DNA of 64,000 bases, from NCBI RefSeq assembly GCF_020921035.1, contig NC_063155.1, positions 7,053,001 to 7,117,000 of the forward strand, given 5' to 3'. The notes under the pieces were generated by a model that was not told the DNA's origin, did not search any database, and was given only the letters and a program-made list of their open reading frames with translations. The stretch comes from Rhodamnia argentea. Its lineage: Eukaryota > Streptophyta > Magnoliopsida > Myrtales > Myrtaceae. Of this stretch, positions 34,335 through 47,550 are shown in pieces. The first letter of the stretch is position 1, and every line of letters begins with the position of its first letter. Both the position numbers and the translations under genes were made by a program.

Positions 34335-37300
34335 TTAGCTCTCCACATTAGAGTCTACATCTGTTTGTTTAGGCACCGCGGCCCCACCATTCATCCTGGC
34401 GCGCGCCTCAGCAAACATCCTTTGCTGTTCTGCTAGTAGTGCTTCTTCGGTCATCTCGGCTCCATTACTCCATTTACCACCTTTAAGAGAATCCTGCTGT
34501 ACACATTTAAGAGAAGATGTTAATGCTCCCGCCGACTTCTGAAACTGACATGGCCCAAAAGCAATAATCAAGAAGGGATCAAAACGCTAAATGAGTTTCA
34601 GAAAACAAAAGACCAGACACTGCTTATGTTTTGCATCTTGCCACGTGCGCACAATTCAAGTAGCTTTTGGATTCCTCCACTTCAAAATTCTTCTCTAGCA
34701 TTGTCTTTTCAACAAGGGATTAGCTATATGCAGACATTGTTGATTCTACAAGCTGAGACCAAGATCTAACTAGGGACATTGAAAATGAGAAATAACAGTG
34801 GTTTATGCTCATTTGGGTCATCAGAGGCCAACATCTTTAAGTATTTGTTTCCCGACACTCTTAAGGAACAGGACCAACCTCGAGTCACCCTCCATAATAA
34901 CAAACATTTGATAAGAGAACTCGTCGTAAACCACGAAATCAAGAAGTCCCTACACAAAAGCTGACCCCTTTAGATAAAATAAAATTTTACCTAGCACAAA
35001 AAACTCAGTTGCTTAGAAGTTTAGACAACTTTAGAAATTGCAGCACGGTTCATCTCCGTAAAGTTTGTTAGGGATCATGATATCCACTCTGAAAGTATCT
35101 TGAAATTCCAATTTGTACCAGCTTTTAGAATATTAACAGCCGCACATGGAGCAAATGAGTGGCAAGCTTTTTTAACTAGTCACACAGTTACAAAAAGAAC
35201 ACAATTTACGAAAAGGAAAGCAGTACCATTGTCTCGTGCTTGTGCTGTTCATAGGCTGCATAAACCTCTTCAATGTACTCCCCAAATCCAAGAACCTGAA
35301 ATGTCAATCAACTACCAAATCAGATCTAGAATATCCTGAAACAGCAATTACTATGAGCATCTAAAATCATAGTCCAAGAAAAGAGACAGCCACAAAAATA
35401 CATACAATATCAAGGGAAATATTCCCTTCTCTTCAACATCTGTTTTTAATGTTCCCTTGTAAGTAACAAAGTAATGGTGGACTTGCTGACACTTCAACTA
35501 ATGGGAAGTATTAGGTGTTTAAGCCTCCCAAAAAAATAAAATAATAATCACTGGCATTCGAGATGAAAGATTTCTACCACTTGAGTGGCATATCCATGTG
35601 ATTTATACTAATGCTGCCATAGTTTGGCTTTCAGTAAGCATGCAGGAGAACATGATATATTCCAAGATCCTAATGGATGTATGCCAAGGAAGGAAGACAA
35701 TTTAGCTTTCAAGATAAAAGCCATTGCCATCAACAACAATCCGATGATGACAATTCAAGCGTTGGTTTGTCTGGTTAGATATTAGGACAAAATGCAAATA
35801 ACGCTGCTAAAGCCCATGGATTCTCCCGTTGAAGTAAGGTTTTGGCATTGCGAACTATTATTCACAAGGACAGAACTCAAGCACATGGTTAAATGTACTA
35901 GGATAGGAGAATGTGTAGGATCAGAAGAAAAGCAATTACAATGCAGAGTGTGTCCAATGAAGAATTAGAATAAGAAGAACCAGAACAAGAAGAGCACCTC
36001 TAATGCCTTGAGTACATGCTCGGGAGCAATCGTTCTTTTCTCCTCTCGATTACAAACTTCATTGGATTCAGATGACACAAGGTTTATGAACTCTGAAGAG
36101 ACAAACATAAAAAGGAAAAGATGTGAGATACAAGGCAACCAGAATATTGTTAAAAACAAAAAGAAAAGGAATGCGATAGCTATGGACCAATGAGAATAGG
36201 AGAAACGCAAACCATATAAAAACATTGCAACAAGTCAACTTAGCAAAAACCTCTGTACAAATGCACAAGTTTCCATACAAGAGCTGTTTCAAAGGGATGG
36301 AGTATGGTTAACTTATCAGGAAGCAAATGTGGGTATAAAAGTATAGTTGGTAAAAGAGCCCCAGCATTCGACCTTAATTAAAAAAAAAAGGCCCCAGCAT
36401 AAAGCAATTGTTGTCTCAGGTGTCAAAATGCACCAGCTCAACTTCTGGGAAAGAAAAATATTTGATCACATACAAATGAACCACCAAATAATTTACTAGC
36501 GATATTCAATGAAAATTATCATCAAACAACTTTTTGTCCATCCATAAACAAGCAGTGAAGTACCGCATCAACTAAAATAATCTATGACTAATTTATGCCT
36601 GCCATAAAATCTTATTCAAACAACTAGTTCTCACCTACACAACACTCGATTAATAGATCTTGAGCATCTCGTGCAACACGAACATCAGGTGGTAGCATTT
36701 CCTTTATAATTTTTGTCATAGTTGCTGCAAAAAATAAATAAATAAATAAATAAACAGATAGACTGCTTTAGCACGAAGTGGAGCATTGTAACGCACCAGT
36801 TTGACGAATATAACACCACATGATTAATCAAATTATTTCCAACTGTTATAAGTGTTATGAAAAAATCCACTACGCACAACATAGCGAAATTATACAGATA
36901 TGCATAAACTCCCCACCACCAAATATTGCTTCATCTGCAAGATTGGTCACCACACAATTATTTCTTTTAATCAGCTAGTGCATTAGAATTGAGTAAACTC
37001 ATGTCTTGGCTTCCCATGGCTATACTTGCAATAAGTGGAAGCATATTGAAATAAAACTATGGAAAAAGAGGAATTAAAGCAAGGTTGAAACAAATCTGTA
37101 TAAGTATTGTAGCCGAACCGATCTCCTAATCCCATTAAGTCATCCCATTAAGTCATATGGGAAGAACATATTTACCAGAAGGAATACTGACTGCAGAAAT
37201 CAAGAAGCTGGTCAAAACAAATAGGTCACTTCATGACTACCTCACACTGATTTGAGATTAAAACAAGGGATCAACCCATTGATTTGCCTGTGAAAGGTTC

Positions 37301-37681
37301 TTCAATTACAGTGTGCTATATGTATCCCAAAAACACTCACTTTCACTCATAAATTGCAAATAACCAGTACCATTGCCACCAACCCTACTTCCATTTTGCA
37401 AGATAGAAGAAAACTGAAACGACAAACTCCATATAGTTCTCCCCCAAATTAAGTCACTCTCACTGACTAAGCCAATCATGCAGTGAAGGAAAGAGAACGA
37501 AACCCCGATTCAGCCACTCGACCCCCAATTAGAGACACAAAACACCATATTCACAAACCAATACAACAGCAATCCGTCGAATACACATTAGACAAAGAAA
37601 GAGAGGGAAGGCGGAAAAAAGCTGACCTTTGGGGAGCGAAGCATCCTCCTTCGATTTGCCTACTATATCCATCGGGTCCAT
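34335..37681 (-). CDS. DR1: Dr1 / NC2-beta transcription regulator
   Basis: The histone-fold subunit of negative cofactor 2. With NC2-alpha (DRAP1) it binds TBP on promoter DNA and blocks TFIIA/TFIIB entry. Minus-strand exons 37681-37627, 36724-36635, 36092-35998, 35295-35227 and 34496-34335 give 156 residues, the usual plant Dr1 length. Exon 1 is MDPMDIVGKSKEDASLPK. Exons 2-4 form an H2B-like histone fold: TKIIKEMLPPDVRVARDAQD, then CVEFINLVSSESNEVC, REEKRTIAPEHVLKALEVLG and FGEYIEEVYAAYEQHKHETM. Exon 5 contains SLKGGKWSNGAEMTEE followed by an Ala/Gln-rich helix (AEQQRMFAEARARMNGG) thought to contribute to repression. Junctions keep frame throughout. Introns are long relative to exons. The first exon is 55 nt. 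Confidence 0.94.
36734..36754. repeat. (AAAT)5 microsatellite in Dr1 intron 1
   Basis: AAAT repeats begin about 10 bp on the intron side of the exon 2 acceptor, on the opposite strand to its pyrimidine tract (gene strand ATTT). They may serve as the T-rich splice tract. Confidence 0.85.
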
Positions 37682-38330
37682 CTTTCGAACTTCAAACGGA
37701 CACGCGAACAACCAAACCCTAACCAAACACGCGATCAAACACGCCCGTAGGCAAATCAGAACAATCCGATCACGAGCAAAGACGCAGAGACCTCAAAAAA
37801 CGATCGGAAACGACGAAAACCTCGCCATTCACCTACTCACCTAGTGATTGAAGCCGAACGGGAAGCAGTATCGAGCGACTGATCTTCACGCTGTCGAACC
37901 AGAACCACCGACCAAATCGATGCGCGAGACGGCGTCAAGGGGCGTGGCACGGATCAACACACACGATCAAAATCAAATCTCTATCGAGGAGAAGAAGAAG
38001 AAGAGCATCACGGCATCACGGTTCTTCAGGAATCCACAGGATAAGACGACTCGCAGCAGATTAGGGCAAACAAAGCGAAAAAATGTTTCAATCTGCCGGG
38101 GTTGCCCCGCCACGCGTCAGGTGGGCGCGTGGGATTCGATCGCGCGCCAGCTAAGGACGATTCGCGCGGCGACGATCGCGCACGCGGCTTTGAAGAGCGT
38201 GAATAGGCAGTCGAGCTCCCTCCTGGGGCTTGCTCTTATTCTTATTTCTCGCAGAAAAGGAAAAAAAATAAAAATAAAAATAGAGAGAAAGGAGCTGACA
38301 CGAGAAAAGGTCAGAAACTAATTTCCTGCG
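37682..38330. promoter_or_regulatory. Dr1 leader and proximal promoter region
   Basis: GC-rich, CpG-containing sequence up to about 38230 looks like 5' UTR and proximal promoter read on the minus strand (GAGCCCCAGGAGGGAGCTCG-like). The plus-strand frame at 37848-38321 (157 codons) runs through it and has no domain. Confidence 0.4.
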
Positions 38331-38381
38331 CGAGCTGTACTACGACGCCGTTTAGGGAAAAGCCGGTTTTGACCTCTGAGA

Positions 38382-38416
38382 TGGGCCTGGCATGTTGGGC
38401 TTTTACTTATTGGGCC
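38382..38416. promoter_or_regulatory. Cluster of Site II (TGGGCY) elements
   Basis: TGGGCC at 38382, TGGGCT at 38396 and TGGGCC at 38411, with GGGCCGGGCCCG just beyond (38447). Site II elements bind TCP factors in plant housekeeping promoters. They lie about 700 bp upstream of the Dr1 ATG. They could serve Dr1 or an upstream start of the ALA gene. Confidence 0.5.
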
Positions 38417-38841
38417 TAGATAAGACTTAGTTGGTATGAATTTGAGGGCCGGGCCCGAAACGGGCTTAGGCTCCCTTCTGTACAACCCCGTTTGTATTAC
38501 TCCAAGAGCGATAGAAGAGGGGTGGAGATAGCGGCAATAGTTTTGCCATATGCTTCATTGACTTGAGATTAAGCTAATGTTTTTAGCTTCGACTAGAGAT
38601 GAATCGGACTGCTTCGACTCGATCTCAAGAAGCCGTTAAAGGTGGTGTCGAGACCCGAGGCCCGACATGTGAAGACGCGAGCCACAAAATGAACTCGATC
38701 CGTCAATTTGGTCGACTCATAGCTTACGATAAGAGTCGACTCTTTTCCAAATCATCTTCGAGAGATGAGTATTGTGAATAAGAGTCGACACTTACTAAAG
38801 TACATATATCTTGAAAAGTCGAGTCGGGAATTGCGAGAAAA

Positions 38842-39262
38842 ATTCCAGATAAAAGCCATATTTATTTTTTCAAATAAGAGCTCGAAACGAACCTTATTTC
38901 AAATTTAAGGTCTAAAATGTCCTCATTGTTTCAAATAAAGTGCTTGACCAATTGTATTCTTGTCATTTACTTCCTTGTTCTTTTCTCTTTTTTTCCACTT
39001 CTTTTTTTTTTCTTTGTTGTGTCCGGTGAGGGTAGCCCTCGCCTAATTGGACGAGATGACCCTCACACTATCTAGGAGGCGGGCACTCGCCTGTGGCCAG
39101 CAAGGCTACCGGTGAAAAGGAATGAAAAACAAAGAAAAGAAAAAAGTAAATGACAAATGGGCTTTGTTTTTGAAATAATAAGCCACTTCAAACTTCAAAT
39201 TCTTATTTGAAATAAGTTCTTATTTGAGAAAATGATATCCTTATTTGGAATTTTTCTCGAGA
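38842..39262. mobile_element. Inverted-repeat element of the 'TTTCAAATAAG' family with GC core
   Basis: The left end GAGAAAAATTCCAGATAAAAG and the right end (reverse complement GAGAAAAATTCCAAATAAGG) are close terminal inverted repeats. Internal TTTCAAATAARAGCTCGAAA repeats flank a pyrimidine arm (38980-39020), a GC core with GAGGGTAGCCCTCGCC (39025-39110) and a purine arm (39115-39150). Non-coding. Confidence 0.65.
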
Positions 39263-40021
39263 ATTACCTGTCCTGATCTTACTTGGAGATTTCTATGAAA
39301 AAGAGGCAGCTTCTAACTCACATCTTCTTCCCCCACCGTTCTCTGGCTTCTTTTCTTCTTCTCCCCCAGAAGAAGTGTTAGTGAGAGAAGTAGTTGAGTG
39401 TCTGGTCTAACACCACCTGCAAGAAAGTCCCACTCGCCACTTCCACCTACAGGTCAAAATGAAGGATTGACAGGAAGGTCCAGAGCTCAAGCGAAATAGC
39501 TTCTGGCCTTGTTTGACATTGACAAAATCTCACTTTACTAACGCAAACAAAAAGAAATTCAGCAAAGAACCACAGTTCCAGACGGTTTACCATTTTGGGT
39601 TCTCCGTATGTCAGTCTCTTCTTCGAAGATCAGGTCGCTTCAGTGTCGAATCTGACCCTTTGAAGCACATGTTCTTCCTTTCTTTGGCTCCTTTCAGCTG
39701 CAACTTTCATTCCATTCTCCATCCTGGGATTTGCTGTCTGAACTGTACTTCCAGCTATATTCTTACATCGCTCTCTTTCTAAGTTTCCACCCAATCCTGT
39801 CCGAATTCAGGATCAGTTGCTTCCCAATATTCGGTTCTTACAAGCTAGTTGATGTTTATGAACAATGGGTACTGATGCTCACGATGGATCCAGCAATACA
39901 GGGGAAGTTGATTTCACGGTCTTTTCAATTCTTGGAGGAGGGATTGTGTCCTCCGAAGTAGCTCTTTATGGGGTCTGAAACAGGACGTTGGGCCTAGAAG
40001 TTGAAGAAAAAGTTGAAGGCA
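39263..40021 (+). promoter_or_regulatory. Probable promoter and 5' UTR of the ALA gene
   Basis: Pyrimidine-rich sequence (CTTCTTCTCCCCCAG region at 39350) is followed by leader-like sequence. Short frames at 39513-39961 are not supported by any domain. Confidence 0.35.
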
Positions 40022-43000
40022 ATGGCCGGTGGTAGGAAAAGGAAGCACCATTTCGGCCGAATCCACGCTTCTTCGAGCGGGAAAGACTCCTTCTTCGGCG
40101 AGCATTTCCTGATCGGAGGGCCTGGTTTTTCGAGAGTGGTGTTCTGCAACGACCCGGATTGCATTGAGGCCGGTCTTCAGAAGTATGATAGTAACTACGT
40201 GAGAAGCACAAAGTACACCCTTGCCACATTCCTTCCCAAGTCATTGTTTGAGCAGTTCAGGAGGGTGGCCAACGTATATTTCCTCCTCTGCGCTTTGTTA
40301 TCTTTCACTCCTATGTCTCCTTACTCCGCCCTCAGCAATGTGCTTCCTCTGGTTGTCGTTATCGGAGTCACGATGGCCAAGGAGATTATAGAAGATTGGC
40401 GGAGGAAGAAGCAGGTAAACCTTCATCAGTCTCTGCTTGCAGAGGGACGAAATTATTCTCTCCTTTTCTTATGTCCATTAGGATACGGATCAAAGTTTTC
40501 TTGCTTTTCTACCTAGGAATCATTTGATAAGCATGTTGAGGTAGCAAGGAGTGCTCGCCTTAAGTACGAAAAATGTACGTGGCATTGGTTAATATAGTTC
40601 TCCAACATTGTCTGATCATCCAATAATGTGTGCTTCTGTGTGTGTTTTATTTGTGCATTTATGTCTACTTCATGCTAGAGGGGACGGTTATCCATGTAAC
40701 ATCGGCATTTTGTTTCTTGTATTTGAAGCTCGTAAGTCGTAAAAACAATTTTCTGTTGGCTGGTTTTGCTGGCACTGTTGTGACAGGACATCGAAGTCAA
40801 CAATAGAAAGGTAAAAGTGCATCAGGGTGATGGTGTTTTCGTCGACACTAAATGGCGAGATTTGAAAGTCGGAGCTGTTGTGAAGGTAGAGAAGGACGAA
40901 TTCTTCCCAGCTGACCTGATCTTGCTCTCATCCAGTTATGACGAAGCAATTTGCTATGTTGAGACCACAAATCTTGATGGAGAAACCAACCTGAAGCTAA
41001 AACAAGCACTTGATGCAACTTCGAAATTGCAAGAGGACTCGGATTTTCAAAATTTTAGGGCCATGATTAGGTGTGAAGACCCAAATGCGAACTTGTACTC
41101 TTTCATTGGGACCTTGGATCTTGGGCAAGAACACCACCCTCTAAGTCCTCAGCAACTTCTGCTAAGGGACTCGAAACTACGTAATACAGATTACATTTAT
41201 GGGGTGGTCATTTTCACAGGTCATGACACGAAGGTCATTCAGAATTCAACAGCACCGCCCTCCAAGAGAAGCAAGATCGAGAGAAGAACAGATAAGATTG
41301 TGTACTTTTTGTTCGCTCTCTTGGTTCTTCTGTCTATCATTGGCTCGATATTCTTTGGAATTTCTACTAGTGAAGACCTTGGAGGCGGATTTATGACAAG
41401 GTGGTATCTACGACCGGACAAGACGACAATTTACTATGACCCTAAAAGAGCGGCGATTGCAGCCTTATTGCATTTTTTGACAGCACTAATGTTGTACAGC
41501 TATTTCATCCCCATTTCCTTGTATGTGTCCATAGAAATCGTGAAGGTTCTTCAAAGCATCTTCATTAATCAAGATCTGTATATGTACTATGAGGAAGGAG
41601 ACAAGCCTGCTCAGGCCCGTACCTCAAACTTGAATGAAGAACTAGGCCAGGTTGACACGATTCTCTCCGATAAAACCGGTACTTTGACCTGCAACTCCAT
41701 GGAATTCATTAAGTGTTCAGTGGCTGGTACTGCTTATGGCACCGGAGTCACGGAAGTAGAAAGGGCTATTGCCAGGAGGAAAGGGTCGCCTTTAGATGAA
41801 GAGGTGGCAGGAGAGGAAGTCCATACTGAGGACAAGACATCTGTAAAGGGATTTAATTTCACTGATGAACGGATTATGAATGATAACTGGGTAAATGAGC
41901 CTCGGGCAGACGTCATCCAGAAGTTCCTGCGCTTGTTAGCAATTTGCCACACTGCAATCCCAGAAGTGGATGAAGAAACAGGAAGAACCTCATATGAAGC
42001 TGAATCACCAGATGAGGCAGCATTTGTTATTGCAGCGAGAGAACTTGGTTTTGAATTTTTTGAGAGGACTCAGACGAGCATCTCAGTGCGTGAATTAGAC
42101 CCGATGTCAGGAAAAAGAGTGGAAAGGTCAGATTTTTGTCTTTGCTTGTTGCGTTATTTATCCTGGCAATAAGTCGCTACGTTTTTTCGTATTCCATATA
42201 TGTGATAATGGCATGTCGAGGGTGTAATTACTATATCCTGCTTGCGTTAATCAAACATCCTTGTGGTGCGAGTCACAGCAGATGTTTATTTTGGATTTTT
42301 GCAGAACCTATAAGCTGCTAAGTATCTTGGAGTTCAGTAGCTCGAGGAAGCGGATGTCTGTAATTGTGATGAATGAGGAGGGGAAGCTGCTACTCCTCAC
42401 TAAAGGAGCTGACAGGTTTGACAGTTATCATGGACTACTCATGTTCTCAACTTGGGAATTCTGTAATTGGGCTAAAATATACTCTCTCTCTCTCTCTTTC
42501 TAATCAAACAGTGTCATGTTGGAGAGACTATCAGAAACTGGAAGCGAATATGTAAAACAGACAAAGGAGCACGTAAATGAATATGCCAATGCAGGTTTGA
42601 GGACAATGGTGCTAGCATATCGCGAACTTGATGAGGGTGAGTACAGTGAGTTCAACGAAGCATTTACGGCTGCAAAGAATATAGTTAGTGCCGATCGTGA
42701 GGAAGAGATTGAGGCAGTTGAAGAAAGGATCGAGAAGGATTTAATTCTCCTAGGAGCTACAGCTGTCGAGGATAAACTTCAAAATGGGGTGAGAACTTGA
42801 GTTGAGACACTTTAACTAATTACAGATTCCAGCAGGGACTGATCATAACTGGAAAATGATGGTAGAAACAAGGTCTTTTAGTGGTGAAAGTTAGTCAAAG
42901 CTGCTTATGGTTTTCTTGCAAAATAATCTCAACCTTCCATATCTTGACCATATTTTTCAATTGTCAATAAAAGGTTCGACATCATATGAATTATGTTGGA

Positions 43001-45493
43001 TAGGTTCCTGATTGCATTGACAAACTTGCTCAAGCTGGAATCAAGATGTGGGTTCTCACAGGAGACAAGATGGAAACAGCGATCAATATTGGGTAGGTTT
43101 TCTTTCTATATATGGAGTAAATTAAGGCAACATTTGAAGAATTTAAACTTACCGTTGGATCGTTTGCAGCTTTGCCTGTAGCTTGCTTAGACAAGGAATG
43201 AAGCAGATAATAATCAACTCCGAAACACTGGAGAATAAGTCCTTGGAGAAAGCAAGGGACAGTTCTGCCGCTGCTGCGGTATTTTCTTCTATATTATTAT
43301 GTTTCCTTTGGTTACATGTTCAAATATGACTAGTAGTGAGGTTGCCAGAGATTGCTTGCTTTTTTCAGGCAGTCAAGGCGAGCGTCCTCCGTCAAATAAA
43401 CGAAGGCAAAGCTTTGCTTGATGCATCTAGGGAAAGCCCTGACGCGTTGGCATTGATCATTGATGGCAACTCACTTACTTATGCTCTGGAAGATGATGCC
43501 AAGGACATGTTCCTTGACCTTGCCATTGGCTGTGCATCTGTCATTTGCTGTCGCTCATCTCCCAAACAGAAAGCATTAGTAAGTTGCGCAATGTTCAGCA
43601 TATTGCCCTATTAGTCGTTCCAGTGGTTTCACTATAATTTGTCGAATTGAGATAATTTTCAAAAACAATGCCTGACTGTACTTATGTTTTCTCTCAGTTC
43701 CAGAGTCTTCTAAAGTCGCTATGGAGCGCAGATAGTAATTTGGATTTTAGTCCAGCAAATGATGATGAATTGCATAAGAAACATCTTAGGGGACAATCTT
43801 GTCATGCTATGCAGAATCGATGTTAAAATCAGCTCTGCACTTAACTTCATTTACTATGTTATGTTGCAGCAGGTTCTTAAAGCCACTGTGAAAAAGACAA
43901 TTTTTCCAAGACAATCCTGATAAATGTGTGTAGATGCTAAACTAGCTTGACTTTCTAAAACATTCCCGCCTTTGAGAACTCATGCATTAACAATGCCTCA
44001 ATTTGAAGGCCGACTATATAAAGCATTCCATGTCCGAGCTGCGTTATCTCCAATTTTAAGATTCTTGAGTTTCTCTACTTGAAATGAGTAGGTCACAAGG
44101 CTGGTTAAACTCAGAACTGGCGGTACCACTTTGGCGATTGGCGATGGTGCAAATGATGTCGGAATGCTTCAGGAAGCAGATATTGGAGTTGGCATCAGTG
44201 GATTTGAAGGAATGCAGGTAACAACTCCCCAGAGTTTCTGCTTTTCTTTGTATGCCAGTACCACTTGTTGTTGTCTGATCAGCTCACTGTCACTTTTTTT
44301 CAAATTTTTCAGGCTGTTATGTCCAGCGACATTGCGATTGCGCAGTTCCGGTTCCTGGAAAGGTTGCTTCTTGTCCACGGGCATTGGTGTTACAGAAGGA
44401 TGTCTTCAATGGTAACAATCAACAAGAAAGTTCAATCTCTAGAATTGGAGAAATGTCTTGTCGTAGTTATGGATACACTCGTTCTCATATTGGACAGCCA
44501 TAAATTTAGATTGCTTCTTAGCCCCTTGCCATTTCCGTCCAAAGGACCTATCCACTCATGTTCTGCTTATATCTATTTACAGATCTGCTATTTCTTCTAC
44601 AAGAACATTGCCTTTGGCTTCACGCTCTTCTACTTCGAGGCCTATGCCGCATTCTCTGGAGAAGCAGCTTACAACGATTGGTATCTCTCGTTTTACAACG
44701 TTTTCTTCACCTCGCTTCCCGTAATTGCCCTCGGAGTATTCGACCAAGACGTCTCAGCTTGCTTATGTCTCAGGGTAGGTTCCTTACTGCAGCAATTATG
44801 TTCCTCGTAGTTTCTGTATGCTTTTATATCTTTATCAGTTGATCTCATTCCATGTTACAGTTCCCGCTTCTATACCAAGAAGGCGTGCAAAATATGCTAT
44901 TCAGCTGGGGCAGAATCCTCGGATGGGTGTTAAACGGAGTCCTCAGTGCAACTTGCGTCTTCTTCTTCTGTGTCTATTCCGTGGAGACTCAAGCGTTTAG
45001 GAAAGGAGGAGAAGTGGTCGGCTTCGAAATCCTTGGAACGACAATGTACACCTGCGTCGTTTGGGTCGTCAACTGCCAGATGGCGCTATCGATCAACTAC
45101 TTCACATACATTCAACATCTCTTCATCTGGGGAGGGATTATATTTTGGTACATATTCCTCTTAGCATACGGAGCAATGGACCCTGACATATCCACGACTG
45201 CCTATATGGTCTTCCTCGAGGCGTGCGCCCCGGCTTTCTCCTTTTGGCTCATCACGCTCTTCGTTGTGGTCTCGTCGCTCCTGACATACTTCATTTACTC
45301 AGCCGTTCAAATGCGGTTTTTCCCAATGTACCATCAGATGATACATTGGATAAGGAATGATGGGCAATCGGATGATCCTGAGTACTGTCAACTGGTGCGC
45401 CAGAGATCGTTGAAGCCCACCACAGTCGGTTTCACAGCTCGTTATGAGGCAACATCGAGACGCTTCGAGGAGATCAAGGCTGAAGAAGAATGA
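40022..45493 (+). CDS. P4-type phospholipid flippase, ALA9-12 clade
   Basis: A P4 ATPase that moves aminophospholipids or phosphatidylcholine to the cytosolic leaflet, with an ALIS/CDC50 beta subunit. Exons 40022-40414, 40787-42126, 42305-42415, 42512-42788, 43004-43092, 43170-43278, 43369-43578, 44092-44217, 44313-44411, 44583-44774 and 44861-45493 give 1192 residues, the normal size. Motifs in order: [14 protein letters not shown] and [20 protein letters not shown] near the N-terminus; the actuator [19 protein letters not shown] in TM4; the phosphorylation loop [30 protein letters not shown] and LLLTKGAD in the nucleotide domain; [48 protein letters not shown] and [11 protein letters not shown] between late membrane segments. 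The tail is [33 protein letters not shown], the ALA9-12 signature. The start at MAGGRKRK is the clade's usual one. The conserved SARLC-type loop reads SACLC here. Confidence 0.94.
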
Positions 45494-47040
45494 GGAGATC
45501 CTCTTTCTTTGTAGGCCATCATTAGGATAGCTGCAACTTTGTTTGCAATTATTAAGGTTCTTTAAGCATGTATACCATGAGAGATCAACTCTCGAGCCGC
45601 TTATTCTCAAAGGAGGTTCGCAAGATGACGGTCTCAGCTATGATCGTGCTGCTGTGTCCTCCCGGAACATTTTGAAGCTCCAAGACAATTATTTGATGTT
45701 TTGGAAGCATGGAGAGCCATCAGACAGGATTTTCCGCCAACCTTGTCACGGATGAAATTAGTAAGCTGTTCTTGCCATTACTCTTGGAACCAACATTGCC
45801 GAGATTTCTCTATCTGTTCGCAATAGATCAGCAATGTGATTTGGGAAAAACCCAGTAACAAAAAAATCTAGGTGCTGCCACAAGCTCTTCGTATAGATTT
45901 AGAATCTTATGCATACCTAATTGAGATGTGATGCAATCGCATCGCATCACATCGCCTGACCCAATTGGGAGGCCAAAACACAAGCTTATCATGGTCATTT
46001 GAAATCTGCTCAACTTAGCACTCGCCGACCTCAAGCTGATTCCGTAACTTACAGCCAGTATATTCTCCGCGATCTTTATTCTTCTGTTTGGCTTTTGAGA
46101 AACACAGAACTGCAACCGGAGCTTCTATATGTTATAGACGTGACACGGCAGTTTAAATCGACGAGTTCCAGGACTCGAGCAGTAAAAAGACCTCTTCCTT
46201 TTTGTCAAGAAATGACCCAGCAAGCTCCTCTTCCTAGCCACCATTCCTGTCACTGACATTACATAGTGTTTAAGAAATCTTAATCTTGGCATCTCAGTAA
46301 ATTTAGCATAAGCAAAGAACAAGCAACCTTCGTGCCGCTGCTATGTCTTTTACATAGAATTTATGGTGTTACTTCCACTTACTTCTGGTAGCAAATCTTG
46401 GTCTGGACATATCTCTCTCGGTTGTCGTCGAAGGTCCGAACACATTCGGGACGCAAAACGGGTCCCTTCCATGCGATGGCAACTTTGATGCAGGGACTGC
46501 AGATCAGTATGCTATGCAGAACTAATCTCAGCTAATGCAACTACAGCTCTAGAATGTGTGCAAACTCTGACAATTTGTGCCATTCAGATCAAAAGATGTA
46601 TAGTTACAGCACAGGTATAACAATGGCAATCTCATGGCTTGTATCCATTCGTTCTTCTGCAGAATCGGATTCCGGGTTCGGAGTGAAAGTGCAGATCATG
46701 AGAAGAAAAGAACGCAGTGAGCAATCCACACCAACATCAGGACTTTGCCAAAGAAGAGAAACTCAAGAGATTGAATAAATCTAGGATACAAATTGTCAGC
46801 TGACAGATCTTATCTACATGTTAAAGAATTAATCAAGAATCGAGGCCGACCCATGTTTTCCAGTTCTCGCCCTGCGCCGCACAAATCACGTGCATCGCAA
46901 AGCAAGAAAGAACTCGCTTTCTTGAATTCTAACCATCTAATCGACATTGATTTTGCAGAGACTCCACGAATCTGCACAAATTCTCTGCAATGTGGATGAC
47001 CATATGTCGTTCTTGCTTGCCATAGATTCAACACGTTACA
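45494..47040. other. Convergent spacer between the ALA gene and CML16
   Basis: Probable 3' UTR of ALA for the first 200-300 bp. The rest is unique-looking with mixed short frames lacking domains. A palindromic GATGCAATCGCATCGCATC motif is at 45930-45950. Confidence 0.4.
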
Positions 47041-47061
47041 CAATTGGAGAAGCCATCTACA

Positions 47062-47550
47062 TTAGGAGAAGGACTTGCCGAAAATATCAGAGGCCGACTT
47101 CGCCATCACGGTGGCAAACTCATTAAAGCTAATCACACCATCGCCGTCCGCATCGGCCTCCTTGATCATCTCCCTGAGCTCCTTGTACGTCAGCGGCTGA
47201 CCCATCTTGGCCATTGCCCCGGCTAGCTCCGCCGCCGTGATGTACCCGTTGCCGTCGCGGTCGAAGGAGCGGAACACCCCCAGGAGCTGCTCCTGGTTGA
47301 TCAGCACGTCCTCGTTCATGTCCGGCAATATCACGTTCACCAGCTCGTCAAACTCGACCAGGCCGTTGCCGTTGGCGTCCATGTTGCTGAGCAGGACGTG
47401 GACCTGGTCCCCCGACGGCTTGAGCCCGAGAGAGCGGAGGAGCGCCGCCAGCTCCAGGATCGTCAGACTGCCGTCGGAGTCCATGTCGAACCGCGCGAAG
47501 ATGTCCCTCAGCTGGCTCAGCTGGTCGACCCGCAGCGTCGCCGCGGCCAT
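47062..47550 (-). CDS. CML16: Calmodulin-like calcium sensor, CML16 type
   Basis: An intronless gene of 162 residues with four EF-hands and no other domain. The calcium loops are DMDSDGSLTILE, DANGNGLVEFDE, DRDGNGYITAAE and DADGDGVISFNE. All keep Asp at position 1, Gly at 6 and Glu at 12, so all four should bind calcium. The linker regions LRSLGLKPSGDQVHVLL and AMAKMGQPLTYKELREMIKE match Arabidopsis CML15/16 as I remember them. The start codon at 47550 gives MAAATLRVDQLSQLRDIFAR, the family start. The coding sequence is markedly GC-rich compared with its surroundings, usual for single-exon plant CMLs. It acts as a soluble calcium sensor in cytosol or nucleus; its specific targets cannot be read from sequence. 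Confidence 0.93.
   Translation of the reverse strand: MAAATLRVDQLSQLRDIFARFDMDSDGSLTILELAALLRSLGLKPSGDQVHVLLSNMDANGNGLVEFDELVNVILPDMNEDVLINQEQLLGVFRSFDRDGNGYITAAELAGAMAKMGQPLTYKELREMIKEADADGDGVISFNEFATVMAKSASDIFGKSFS

Noticed and set aside
37848-38321. 157-codon plus-strand frame in the Dr1 promoter
   Set aside because: Highly charged, no domain, runs into an A-rich tract; it fits promoter/leader sequence of Dr1 on the other strand.
46554-46999. Short plus-strand frames between ALA and CML16
   Set aside because: None exceeds 75 codons, none shows a domain, and the region is explained by two convergent 3' ends.
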